A program made the translations under genes and the position numbers. DNA of 64,000 bases. Source: Pedobacter petrophilus (lineage in GTDB: Bacteria > Bacteroidota > Bacteroidia > Sphingobacteriales > Sphingobacteriaceae). Below, in pieces: positions 43,153-51,958 of the stretch. Every line of letters begins with the position of its first letter. Position 1 is the stretch's first letter. Location of the stretch: positions 62,001 to 126,000 of the forward strand of contig NZ_WKKH01000003.1 in NCBI RefSeq assembly GCF_009674725.1, in the 5' to 3' direction. Under the pieces are notes generated by a model. That model worked only from the letters and a program-made list of their open reading frames with translations, ran no database searches and was not told the DNA's origin.

Positions 43153-43839
43153 TTACAAGCTTTCTAAATCTTTAACCGTTAATTTATCCAATCCACTTAC
43201 CACAAAATCGGCATCGGTAAGCACGTTTTTTTCGCCAATACCAATGGCTTTCATACCCCCTCTTTTTGCGGCTTCTACGCCGGCAACGGCATCTTCAAAA
43301 ACCACACATTCATCTGGCTGAAAACCTAAAAGTTCTGCACCTTTTAAAAATACTTCAGGATCTGGCTTTGATTTGGTTACCATGTTTCCATCTACAATTT
43401 CATCGAAAAAATGAGCAAGATTGGTACGTTCCAAAATAATTCCTGAGTTTTTACTCGCCGAACCCAAAGCCAGTTTATAACCTGCTTTGTGGATTTCGGT
43501 CAGAAAATCTACCGTTCCGGGCAAAACTTCTGCAGGTGTCATTTTGGTAATCATGTCCACATACCAGCTATTCTTTAACGTCGCCAGTTCTTCCTTTTCG
43601 GCAGCTGTTTTCTCCACTTTACCCCAGGCCAGAATTTTGTTTAAACTTTCTACCCTGCTTACGCCTTTCAATTGTTCGTTTTGCGTTTCAGTAAAATCGA
43701 AACCCATTGTATTTGCCAAACGTTTCCAGGCTTGGTAGTGGTAAACTGCGGTGTCTACTAAAACGCCGTCGAGATCAAAAAGACAGGCTTTTATTTTAGT
43801 CTGGAGTCCTGAGTCTGAAGTCGTGAGTCTTTCTTGCAT
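43153..43839 (-). CDS. pgmB: Beta-phosphoglucomutase
   Basis: A HAD-superfamily enzyme converting beta-glucose 1-phosphate to glucose 6-phosphate, taking the GH65 product into glycolysis. Motif I is CLFDLDGVLVDTAVYHYQAWKRLA with nucleophile Asp22 and acid/base Asp24. The cap domain contains LKGVSRVESLNKILAW. Motif II/III are LALGSASKNS and KSKPDPEVFLKGAELLG. Motif IV is CVVFEDAVAGVEAAKRGGM. The N-terminal ~14 residues (MQERLTTSDSGLQT) are extra compared with typical enzymes that begin a few residues before motif I. They are encoded by a low-complexity repeat, and no later ATG, GTG or TTG exists before motif I. Confidence 0.95.
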   Translation of the reverse strand: MQERLTTSDSGLQTKIKACLFDLDGVLVDTAVYHYQAWKRLANTMGFDFTETQNEQLKGVSRVESLNKILAWGKVEKTAAEKEELATLKNSWYVDMITKMTPAEVLPGTVDFLTEIHKAGYKLALGSASKNSGIILERTNLAHFFDEIVDGNMVTKSKPDPEVFLKGAELLGFQPDECVVFEDAVAGVEAAKRGGMKAIGIGEKNVLTDADFVVSGLDKLTVKDLESL

Positions 43840-43883
43840 CTTTCTTATATTTTTTTAGTATCAAGTAGCGAGTATCAAGTACA
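43801..43883. repeat. Low-complexity GAGTC/GTATC repeats at the pgmB start
   Basis: CTGGAGTCCTGAGTCTGAAG continuing to TCGTGAGTC (43801-43829) lies inside the pgmB frame. AGTATCAAGTAGCGAGTATC continuing AAGTACA (43857-43883) lies just upstream. Both are reiterations of AGT-C/TATC words typical of small expanding intergenic repeats. Confidence 0.65.
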
Positions 43884-43920
43884 AGATAAAACGCCAATTT
43901 CTTTTTGCTTTCCGCTCTTT

Positions 43921-45840
43921 TTAATTCAATTCTAAAACCAATGTTGTTTTTGCTGGCACCTTAATTTCGTTGAATGAAATGTTTTCGTTGGTCATAATGT
44001 TTTTTACAGAAGTAGTTCCAAGGGTTCTTTCTGCAAAGCGATTAGTTTTTAGTGTTTTTTCTTTGTCTGCATTATTTACCACTACCATCACTGTTCCTTT
44101 AATGCTTTCATTATAGCGGAAATAAACATAAATATCATCTTCCGGCACAAACTGCATTAATTTTCCGCTTTGTAAAGGAACACTGTTTTTTCGATAATTT
44201 GCTAATGTTCGCACAAAATTAAAAGCATCATTTTCTTTATTTGTTCTGCCTTTGGCAACGAACTTATCTTTCTTGTCTCCATTCCATCCGCCAGGGAAAT
44301 CGGCACGAACCAAACCATCAGGATTAGAGAAGTTTTTCATCAAAATTTCTGTACCGTAATACATTTGGGGAATACCTCTCATGGTAAGCAATAAAGCCAT
44401 TCCCATTTTATATTTTTCAAAATCTTCATTCACTACAGAATAGAAACGACTCATGTCATGATTATCTAAAGCAATACAATTTTGAGTGGGATCTTTATAA
44501 AGGAAATCGTGCGCAATTACGTCATATAAGCGGTTCACACCATCTGTCCAGCCGTTTTTACCATTTAAAGTTTCATAAATTCCTTCTTTCACTGCCATAT
44601 CGGTAATCCCCGGCAGGTGCGTATTAAAGCCACGGTTTACGGTATTCCCTTCTGTAAAGTAAGCCTGATTAGGCACCCCGCTTACAAAAGTTTCGCCGAA
44701 AATGGATAGATTGGGAAATTCAGCTTTTAATTTTAACGCCCAATCGGCCATGTAAGCCGGATCATTATAAGGATAGGTATCTAAACGCAAGCCATCGATG
44801 CCCGCATATTCAATCCACCAGATGTGGTTTTGAGTGAGGTAATTCTGTACGTAAGGATTTTGCTGATCCAAATCTGGCATGGAGGGCACAAACCATCCGT
44901 CGAGCATCTTTTTCCGATCGGCCTGGGAAGCATGTGTATCCATTACCGCCTGATCGCGATAACTGGTTTGGGTATATTTTGGCCATTGATGCACCCAGCT
45001 TTTCATTGGTAAATCTTTAAAAAACCAATGTCCGGTGCCGATGTGGTTGTGAACAATATCTTTAATCACCTTCATACCTTTCGCATGAGCGGTTTCTACA
45101 TATTTCTTAAAAAGCTCATTTGTTCCATAACGGGGATCTATTTTATAATGATCGGTTACGGCATAACCATGATAGGAAGCTTTTTCCATATCATTTTCAA
45201 TTTCAGGCGTCATCCAAACGGTGGTAACGCCTAAATCTTTCAGGTAATCCAAGTGATTGATCACTCCCTGAATATCGCCGCCATGACGGTAATACATACT
45301 GTCGCGGTTTAATGTGGTTTCAGCTAAACCTTTAACCACATCATTACTTTTATCGCCGTTCGAAAAACGATCTGGCATCAATAAGTAAATAAAATCTTTT
45401 TGTGTTACACCCTGAATTCTTGTTGCGCTTTTATCGCGGTTTCTTAATTCGTACGGGTAACTAAATATCTTTTTTCCATTTACCGTGAAGTTAATGGGAA
45501 ACTTTCCAGCTTTAGCGTTTGAAGCAATGGTCAAATCTAAAAACAGGTAATTTGGGTTTTCTACCTTGTTAACCTTTACCAGTTTTACACCGGGATAAGT
45601 TAACGATACGGTACCTGCCGCAATGTTTTCGCCATGAACGATGAGTTGTAATGCCGGATTGTGCATTTCGGTAAACCAGAACGTGGGTTCGATACGCGCT
45701 AATTTTTGCGCGGATAAATGGCCAATTGAAAGCGAAATCAATAAAGCCGGAAGCACTATTTTTTTAACTGCAAAATGCAGAAATTTTGTTTGAGCATTAG
45801 ATAATAAAGAAAGGAGCGAAAGGTTTTGGAATCTGAACAT
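43921..45840 (-). CDS. GH13 neopullulanase/cyclomaltodextrinase (SusA-like)
   Basis: The 639-residue product has an N-terminal segment of ~27 residues before a hydrophobic signal core (VLPALLISLSIGHLSAQ), so it is probably exported to the periplasm. An immunoglobulin-like cyclomaltodextrinase N domain (about 46-135: IEPTFWFTEMHNPALQLIVHGENI) precedes the GH13 barrel. Catalytic residues are Asp354 (DGLRLDTYPY), Glu383 (FGETFVSG) and Asp462 (ALDNHDMSRF). KDIVHNHIG is conserved region I, and a C-terminal all-beta domain follows. This architecture matches SusA-type neopullulanases that cut alpha-1,4 bonds in starch oligosaccharides after SusCD import. Confidence 0.93.
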   Translation of the reverse strand: MFRFQNLSLLSLLSNAQTKFLHFAVKKIVLPALLISLSIGHLSAQKLARIEPTFWFTEMHNPALQLIVHGENIAAGTVSLTYPGVKLVKVNKVENPNYLFLDLTIASNAKAGKFPINFTVNGKKIFSYPYELRNRDKSATRIQGVTQKDFIYLLMPDRFSNGDKSNDVVKGLAETTLNRDSMYYRHGGDIQGVINHLDYLKDLGVTTVWMTPEIENDMEKASYHGYAVTDHYKIDPRYGTNELFKKYVETAHAKGMKVIKDIVHNHIGTGHWFFKDLPMKSWVHQWPKYTQTSYRDQAVMDTHASQADRKKMLDGWFVPSMPDLDQQNPYVQNYLTQNHIWWIEYAGIDGLRLDTYPYNDPAYMADWALKLKAEFPNLSIFGETFVSGVPNQAYFTEGNTVNRGFNTHLPGITDMAVKEGIYETLNGKNGWTDGVNRLYDVIAHDFLYKDPTQNCIALDNHDMSRFYSVVNEDFEKYKMGMALLLTMRGIPQMYYGTEILMKNFSNPDGLVRADFPGGWNGDKKDKFVAKGRTNKENDAFNFVRTLANYRKNSVPLQSGKLMQFVPEDDIYVYFRYNESIKGTVMVVVNNADKEKTLKTNRFAERTLGTTSVKNIMTNENISFNEIKVPAKTTLVLELN

Positions 45841-45900
45841 GCTGAAACATTAAAGGGTAAAGCCCTGCAAAACCGGTGTTCTGCAGGGCAATATGAATAA

Positions 45901-46932
45901 TTATTTTTTTACCATGGTATAACTACCACCTGTAACTTTATCGCCTGCTTTTGTTAGGGTTAAAGTAATGGTGTAGGTGCCAGGAGTTTCAACTTTAATG
46001 TTGCCACCACCTAAAGTAAGCGCTGAACCACCCCCTAAATCGATGGTCCAGTCGTGACCAAAACGGAATTTAAATTCACCTTTAAGCAATGTGGTTTCGA
46101 GGGTGTAAACCATCGATTTACCATCGTTGATTACCTTCATATCCGTATCGGTAACCCAGCCGCCTGGAGTTGCATCACCAATAACAGACCACTCTTTTGG
46201 CGTAGTGATGGTATAAGTTAATTTATTTAAATCAACCGTAACTTGTTTAACCACCGCATCTGGCGAATTGATATCTCCACCCGAAGTGCTGATGGTACCA
46301 GCGCCCGCATCGCCATAAGCAAGATCAAATTTCTTTGCGGGGGTAATTTTAAACGCCAGTTTACCTGGTGCAAATGCAATCATCCCGGTATAAATACCAT
46401 TGCTTGATAAAGAAACTAAACTATCGGCAGTAGCCGGATTCCAGCCTTGATAAGCACCAGGAGCATAAATCCAGGCAGAAGCCAGGTAAGGTGTTGCATT
46501 TAAGGTAAGTACATTAGAATAACTGATATCGTTCACGGCTGCGCCGGATCTTAACCGCACCTCAACCTGTGCAGGCGTACCGACTACACCGCCTAATGCC
46601 AAAATCATGTTATTGAATTGGGTAACTGTTGCCGCATAAGTGCCGGTTGTAACCACCACTTCTCTCGGCGAGCTGAAGTTTTTTCCTTTTAAATCAAACT
46701 GCAAAGTAGACGTTACCGGAACAACATAACCTGTAGGCGAAGATATTGGAAAATTTAATGTGAATGCGGTTTGTGTAGCATTAGCCTGAACAAGATTTAA
46801 ATTAGTTGCCGAAGCGGCTAATGTTCCTGCAGGTGCAATATTGGAAACGGTTTGTGTTTCGTCTTTTTTGCAAGACCATAGCGATAGCGCAATTAAGCCC
46901 AATGCTAAGGGTTTGAATATTTTTGATTTCAT
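45901..46932 (-). CDS. SusE/SusF-like outer-membrane starch-binding lipoprotein
   Basis: A 343-residue lipoprotein with signal MKSKIFKPLALGLIALSLWSC and candidate lipidated Cys21. It shows the SusE N-terminal Ig-like domain (about 30-150: AASATNLNLVQANATQTAFTLNFP) and C-terminal beta-sandwich carbohydrate-binding modules (YLASAWIYAPGAYQGWNPATADSLVSL and TPKEWSVIGDATPGGWVTDTDMKVI). The GW and WS aromatic clusters are typical starch-binding positions. It sits directly after susD in the transcript and would hold starch chains at the cell surface. Confidence 0.9.
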   Translation of the reverse strand: MKSKIFKPLALGLIALSLWSCKKDETQTVSNIAPAGTLAASATNLNLVQANATQTAFTLNFPISSPTGYVVPVTSTLQFDLKGKNFSSPREVVVTTGTYAATVTQFNNMILALGGVVGTPAQVEVRLRSGAAVNDISYSNVLTLNATPYLASAWIYAPGAYQGWNPATADSLVSLSSNGIYTGMIAFAPGKLAFKITPAKKFDLAYGDAGAGTISTSGGDINSPDAVVKQVTVDLNKLTYTITTPKEWSVIGDATPGGWVTDTDMKVINDGKSMVYTLETTLLKGEFKFRFGHDWTIDLGGGSALTLGGGNIKVETPGTYTITLTLTKAGDKVTGGSYTMVKK

Positions 46933-46951
46933 ATCTTATTAGAAATTAAGA

Positions 46952-48541
46952 TTAATAACCTGTGTTTTGAACCAGATTCGGATTGGCAATCAAATCTGCA
47001 GTTGGAATAGCAAAGATGTTGCGGTAAGCAGGAATGGATGTACCCGCCTTAACGCCACCTTTATATGGCCACAAATACGTTGAACCTGCAAACTTTCCGA
47101 AACGGATTAAATCTGTACGGCGATGACCTTCCCAATATAATTCGCGCCCGCGCTCATCTAAATAAAAATCAGTCGTTAATGCCGCAGCATTTACGTTACC
47201 TGATGTATTTCCATAAGCCCTGGTGCGTAAAGCATTCACATAAGTTAGCGCCAGAGCAGCATTACCGCCTGAACCACCACGCGCTACAGCCTCTCCATAA
47301 ATTAAATACTGTTCAGCTAAGCGGAACAAGGCAAAATCCAATGAGCTAAATGTACCGTTTAAGGATGCCGGAGTGGTATTGGCTGATGTTCTATTGGTAA
47401 ACTTAGTTACCCGTAAACCATCAGTAAACGTACCCACATCATCAATGGTGTTTTTAGTACCAAAGAAAACACCACGTTTATCTAACGTTCCGTTTGCATC
47501 AGGAAACAAAGCAGGCAAATTCTGACGGGTTCTGTTTCCGCCCCATCCACCGTTTGGAACACCGAAACTGGCAGGAGCCATATCTGCATTAATCGCAGCA
47601 TTGATTAAAAAAGTGGTACCGCCGTAATTGGTTCCGTTTATACCATCATAGTTAATGGTTAAGATATTTTCTGTATTGTTTTTGTCGTTATCTGATTTGA
47701 AAAGATCGAGGTAATTGTTCTTTAATTGATAATTAGCCGCAATCACTTTACCTGAATACGTAATGGCTTCAGTGTATTTTGCAGTACCGGTATAAACCTG
47801 CGCATTCAAATATAATCTTGCTAATAAAGCCCAGTCTGCACCCTTATCTGCACGGCCATATTCATTGGCACGGGCATCAGCTAAATCGCCTTCAATGGCT
47901 TTTAGTTCAGATTCAACATAACTAAATAACGCTGCTCTCTGGATCTGCTTCGGCGCAATTTTACCAATATTATCCTCTTCGGTTACAAAAGGCGGGTTAC
48001 CAAAAGCATCTAATAATACCCAATATTGAAAAGCACGGAGAAAACGGGCTTCGGCACGGAACTTGGTAATTTCAGTAGCGTCTGCACCTGTAATGTTGCG
48101 ACTTGTTAATTTCTCTGGTGTACTTTCTCTCAAAAACTCATTGCAAAAAGTAATTTGCAGTAAACTTCTGGAATATAAACCCCTTAAAAACTGGTTGTCG
48201 TTACTTGGTATTCCAAAGTTTAATTCTGGAATGCCTACATCGCCCCAGGCACAAATGGCCTCATCGGTTGTAAGCTCTTGTGAGGTCCAGAATAACCTGA
48301 AGAAATCTGCAAAACCTGCATTTAATCCTCCAACATCACTGTTATCAGAACCCGACGGACTGGTTAACGCGTAAGTTGCATACAGCTTTACCAGGCTATT
48401 TTTATATCCGGCCGGAGTTGCATAAACATTTTCGGCGGTCACATCATTGGTTGGCGTTAAATTTAAATCTTCTTTTTTACAAGAATTTAAACCCAAAAGC
48501 AAGAACCCTGATGCTAATATGATTTTAAATGAATTTTTCAT
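46952..48541 (-). CDS. susD: RagB/SusD family nutrient-uptake lipoprotein
   Basis: The 529-residue surface lipoprotein has signal MKNSFKIILASGFLLLGLNSC with lipidated Cys21. TPR-like SusD structure is indicated by NDVTAENVYATPAGYKNSLVKLYATY, RAEARFLRAFQYWVLLDAFGNPPFV, GRADKGADWALLARLYLNAQVY and the C-terminal FRLAEQYLIYGEAVARGG...YLDERGRELYWEGHRRTDLIRFGKF. It caps the SusC channel and delivers oligosaccharide to it. The gene starts 20 bp after the susC stop. Starch or maltodextrin specificity is inferred from the neighbouring GH13 and GH65 genes. Confidence 0.95.
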   Translation of the reverse strand: MKNSFKIILASGFLLLGLNSCKKEDLNLTPTNDVTAENVYATPAGYKNSLVKLYATYALTSPSGSDNSDVGGLNAGFADFFRLFWTSQELTTDEAICAWGDVGIPELNFGIPSNDNQFLRGLYSRSLLQITFCNEFLRESTPEKLTSRNITGADATEITKFRAEARFLRAFQYWVLLDAFGNPPFVTEEDNIGKIAPKQIQRAALFSYVESELKAIEGDLADARANEYGRADKGADWALLARLYLNAQVYTGTAKYTEAITYSGKVIAANYQLKNNYLDLFKSDNDKNNTENILTINYDGINGTNYGGTTFLINAAINADMAPASFGVPNGGWGGNRTRQNLPALFPDANGTLDKRGVFFGTKNTIDDVGTFTDGLRVTKFTNRTSANTTPASLNGTFSSLDFALFRLAEQYLIYGEAVARGGSGGNAALALTYVNALRTRAYGNTSGNVNAAALTTDFYLDERGRELYWEGHRRTDLIRFGKFAGSTYLWPYKGGVKAGTSIPAYRNIFAIPTADLIANPNLVQNTGY

Positions 48542-48561
48542 TTTGTATATTTTCTTTGATA

Positions 48562-51543
48562 TTAGAAACCAACATTTAAACCCAAAGTATATGTTCTGGG
48601 TCTCGGGTATAAGTTAAAATCAATCCCTGTAGACAATTCCGGATCCAGGCCGTTGTAATCAGAAACGATAAATACGTTCTGTACGTTAGCTGAAATGCGC
48701 ATGGTCGTATTGCTGTTTTTAGCAAGTTTACCTACGTTATAAGATAAACCAACGTTATCCATTTTTAAGAACGAGGCATTCTTAATAAAGTAATCGCTCA
48801 AATACTGTGTACCAGAACTACCAGAGAAATTGGTGTTATATAAATCCACACCGGCGTTGTTTAAAATCCCTTGTGTACTTAAGATGTTATTTCTGATTCC
48901 AAAGTTTGATGAAATGTTATCGTACACATAGTTTCCAATGCTCGCCCTAAGCACAGTAGTGGCGGTCCATTTTTTGTAAGTGAATGAGGTATTGAAACCA
49001 AAAGTGAAGTTTGGATCTGGTGATTTGTAGAAATACTGATCGTTGGTATTAATTACCCCATCGCCGTTTAAATCTTCATAAACACCTTCTAATGGCAAGC
49101 CATTGGCATTGTATACTTGTTTATAAACAAAAAATGCACTTGGAATCTGGTTAACAGCATTCCATTTTAAGGTATTCCCTGTACCACCTGTAATGTCACC
49201 TGCACCTACTTTAGATCCTGCATCAGGATTTAAAGTCAAATTGGTAATTTTTCTTTTGTTGTAAGCAGCATTTACACCAAATTCCCAGGTTACATCGTCT
49301 TTCTGAATGGCAACGAAATTCAAACTGGCCTCCGCTCCTTTCACTTCCATATTACCCACATTGGTAGTTAACAGGTTACTAAAGTTAGTACCTACCGGGA
49401 TATTGATTGTGCTTAATAAATCCTTCGTTTTTTTGTAATACACATCTACGCTACCGTACAATCTTCCTTTTAAGAAACCGTAATCCAAACCAGCATTGTA
49501 AGTGGTTGTGGTTTCCCATTTCATATCCGGATCATAACCGGCAGGACTGTAATAATTGTAAAAATTGTTTCCTACCTGGTATTGACCATTATTTGTATTG
49601 GCATAATACCTGGAGATGTAATTGTAGTTGCCAATGGTTGCTCCATCTTTATTACCCGTCTCTCCATAACTTAATCTCAATTTCAAATCAGATACTACTT
49701 TGCTGTCTTTTAAGAAATCTTCGCCAATAATTCTCCAGGTAAAACCTGCTGACGGGAAATATCCCCAACGATTTTCCTGAGAAAACCTTGAAGAAGCATC
49801 TGCCCGCATTGTTCCGGATAGAATATATTTATCAGCAAGCGTGTAAACAAATCTTCCGTAATAAGAAAGCAACTTTTGTCTTTCCACGGCATTAGGGAAA
49901 ACCGGCGTAGTTAAAATTTCTCCGGTTCCTTTGTAAGTATTGAAATAAAAATCAGTGGTAGCGTTATCGTAATAACCATAACCTGCTGTTACATCAAACC
50001 TACTTTTAATGCTCTCTACCGTTTTGGCGTAGTTTAAATAGAACTCTGAAAATTTATCAGAACCATTGTTTAACCTATTTTCGTAATAACCATTTGTTGA
50101 GGCACGTTGCGCCGCATAAACAGGCACTGATTTAGAACCATAACCTTTAGAAATATCGTAACCTAGGTTCAAGTTTGCATGTAATTCCGGAAGGAAGTGG
50201 AAAGAGTAATCAAATCTCGCATTACCGAAACTTCTTTCTGCATTACCCCGATTATTTTGCTGTCTGATTAACGCAAGCGGGTTACGGGGTGCATTGGGGT
50301 TAGGCACAGCAGCAGCGCCCGTTCCAGAAATCCATTCGAAGTAGCCTCCGAATTTATTATCAGCATAAACCGGTTGTGTAGGATCAAACTGAATGGCGTT
50401 TTGAATCGCCGCATCATCAGGATATTGAGAGTTGCTTAACGTTCCTTTTAAACTTAAATCAATTTTTAAGTGATCATTAAATAAACGTGGAGACAAGGTT
50501 AAACCCCCAGTTGCTCTTTTAAGCTTAGCGGTAACCAATACGCCGTCCTGATCCAAATAACCTGCAGAAACACGGTAAGGAACCCCTTTAAATGATCCGG
50601 AGATACTCAATGTATTATCTGTAGAAAATGCATTTTGATAAATTTCATCCTGCCAATCTGTATTTGCAGTACCTAGAAGTGCCTTTTGTGCAGCTGTTCC
50701 ATTCGCGTTTACATAAGCACGAACCTGATCAGCCGAGAAAACATCTACTTTTTTCGCAACAGTTGCAATCGAATTATTAGTACTGAAGTTAATTACAGGA
50801 GCACCTGAACTACCTTTTTTAGTGGTAATTAAAATTACACCGTTAGAAGCCCTTGAACCGTAAATTGCCGTTGCGTTCGCATCTTTTAATACAGTGAAAG
50901 TTTCAATGTCATTCGGATTGATTAAAGAAAGCGGACTTGGTGCGTTTCCAATACTGTTTCCGCTGAAAGGCACACCGTCAACTACAATCAGTGGATCGTT
51001 ACTGGCGTTAAGTGAAGCGCCACCGCGAATGCGGATCTGGCCTCCTGCACCTGGGGCACCACCACCTGAAATGATGTTTACACCGGCAACTTTACCCTGA
51101 ATTAATTGTTCCGGAGTAGTAATGGTTCCTTTTTGAAAATCTTTTGAACTTACCGTGGTGATGGAACCGGTTAAGTTTTTCTTTTCTGCAGTACCGTAGC
51201 CAATCACGACTACCTCATTTAATTTTTGGGCATCTGGCACCAGTTGAAAGTTTAGCGTTGTGTTGCCAGTAACGCTTGCGGCTTTATCTAGTGTTTGATA
51301 GCCAATAAAGCTTGCAGATAATGTTACCGAACCATTCGATAAACCTGACATTTTGAAATTACCGTCTCCATCTGTTGATGTACTTCTGGTTGTACCTTTT
51401 ACAACTACGGAAGCACCAGGTAATGGTAGCCCGGTTTCATCAAGCACTTTTCCGGAAATTGATCCGGATTGTGCTTTTACGATTAATGCTGAAAAAACTA
51501 ACAGCACCAAAAGCCCCTGTTTTAACAGGTAAAATACTCTCAT
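48562..51543 (-). CDS. susC: SusC/RagA family TonB-dependent transporter
   Basis: A 993-residue outer-membrane transporter and the first gene of the maltose/starch locus. The signal peptide ends FSALIVKAQ. A carboxypeptidase-D-like domain (about 25-105) starts SGSISGKVLDETGLPLPGASVVVKG. The TonB-box-like region is KLNEVVVIGYGTAEKKNLTGSI. The plug has GQIRIRGGASLNASNDPLIVVDGVPFSG and LKDANATAIYGSRASNGVILITTKKG. The 22-strand barrel ends in YPRPRTYTLGLNVGF with terminal Phe for BAM recognition. There is no N-terminal DUF4974/STN extension, so it is not an anti-sigma-linked type. LacI and two palindromes lie upstream. Confidence 0.96.
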   Translation of the reverse strand: MRVFYLLKQGLLVLLVFSALIVKAQSGSISGKVLDETGLPLPGASVVVKGTTRSTSTDGDGNFKMSGLSNGSVTLSASFIGYQTLDKAASVTGNTTLNFQLVPDAQKLNEVVVIGYGTAEKKNLTGSITTVSSKDFQKGTITTPEQLIQGKVAGVNIISGGGAPGAGGQIRIRGGASLNASNDPLIVVDGVPFSGNSIGNAPSPLSLINPNDIETFTVLKDANATAIYGSRASNGVILITTKKGSSGAPVINFSTNNSIATVAKKVDVFSADQVRAYVNANGTAAQKALLGTANTDWQDEIYQNAFSTDNTLSISGSFKGVPYRVSAGYLDQDGVLVTAKLKRATGGLTLSPRLFNDHLKIDLSLKGTLSNSQYPDDAAIQNAIQFDPTQPVYADNKFGGYFEWISGTGAAAVPNPNAPRNPLALIRQQNNRGNAERSFGNARFDYSFHFLPELHANLNLGYDISKGYGSKSVPVYAAQRASTNGYYENRLNNGSDKFSEFYLNYAKTVESIKSRFDVTAGYGYYDNATTDFYFNTYKGTGEILTTPVFPNAVERQKLLSYYGRFVYTLADKYILSGTMRADASSRFSQENRWGYFPSAGFTWRIIGEDFLKDSKVVSDLKLRLSYGETGNKDGATIGNYNYISRYYANTNNGQYQVGNNFYNYYSPAGYDPDMKWETTTTYNAGLDYGFLKGRLYGSVDVYYKKTKDLLSTINIPVGTNFSNLLTTNVGNMEVKGAEASLNFVAIQKDDVTWEFGVNAAYNKRKITNLTLNPDAGSKVGAGDITGGTGNTLKWNAVNQIPSAFFVYKQVYNANGLPLEGVYEDLNGDGVINTNDQYFYKSPDPNFTFGFNTSFTYKKWTATTVLRASIGNYVYDNISSNFGIRNNILSTQGILNNAGVDLYNTNFSGSSGTQYLSDYFIKNASFLKMDNVGLSYNVGKLAKNSNTTMRISANVQNVFIVSDYNGLDPELSTGIDFNLYPRPRTYTLGLNVGF

Positions 51544-51603
51544 ATTCGAAGCTCGTTTAAGTATAAAAATTTGGTTAAATATTATAGTGAATTACACACA
51601 GGG

Positions 51604-51633
51604 CTAATTTACAGCACATAATCGCATTTCAAA
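51604..51633 (-). promoter_or_regulatory. Predicted susC promoter
   Basis: On the minus strand TTTG (51633-51630) and TAAATTAG (51611-51604) are spaced by 18 nt, close to the -33/-7 consensus with one mismatch in the -7. The predicted leader is about 55 nt. If this is right, the LacI-type palindromes sit more than 180 bp upstream. Confidence 0.4.
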
Positions 51634-51820
51634 ATTTATTTAAAAAATATATTCCATGCGAAAAATCGGTCTGTAAAAACCCAACAAAAACTTAACTTTG
51701 ATTTAAAATGGAAATCTTAAAAAACAATTGATTTAAAAATAATTAACTATTAATCAATAACTTATGAAAGTAAAATTAAGATTAAAAGTGTATTTTATAC
51801 ACTAAGCTATTTTTAATGAC

Positions 51821-51844
51821 TTTTTCGGGAACGTTCCCGAAAAA
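51821..51844. promoter_or_regulatory. Palindromic operator O1, probable LacI site
   Basis: A perfect 24-bp palindrome with core TCGGGAACGTTCCCGA, flanked by T-run and A-run arms. The central CG and dyad layout are typical of LacI-family operators. It lies between the susC start and the LacI gene. Confidence 0.8.
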
Positions 51845-51866
51845 TACCATGAAGAAATCTCCTCAT

Positions 51867-51886
51867 TTTCGGGAACGTTCCCGAAA
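51867..51886. promoter_or_regulatory. Palindromic operator O2, probable LacI site
   Basis: A perfect 20-bp palindrome with the same 16-bp core as O1. The centres are 44 bp apart, close to four helical turns, so two dimers would face the same side of the DNA. Confidence 0.8.
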
Positions 51887-51958
51887 TTTGATCATAATTC
51901 TGCGTATTTTACACTAAGTGAAGAAATTTTTTAAAATTTTCCGCCCTGAAAAATGAGC

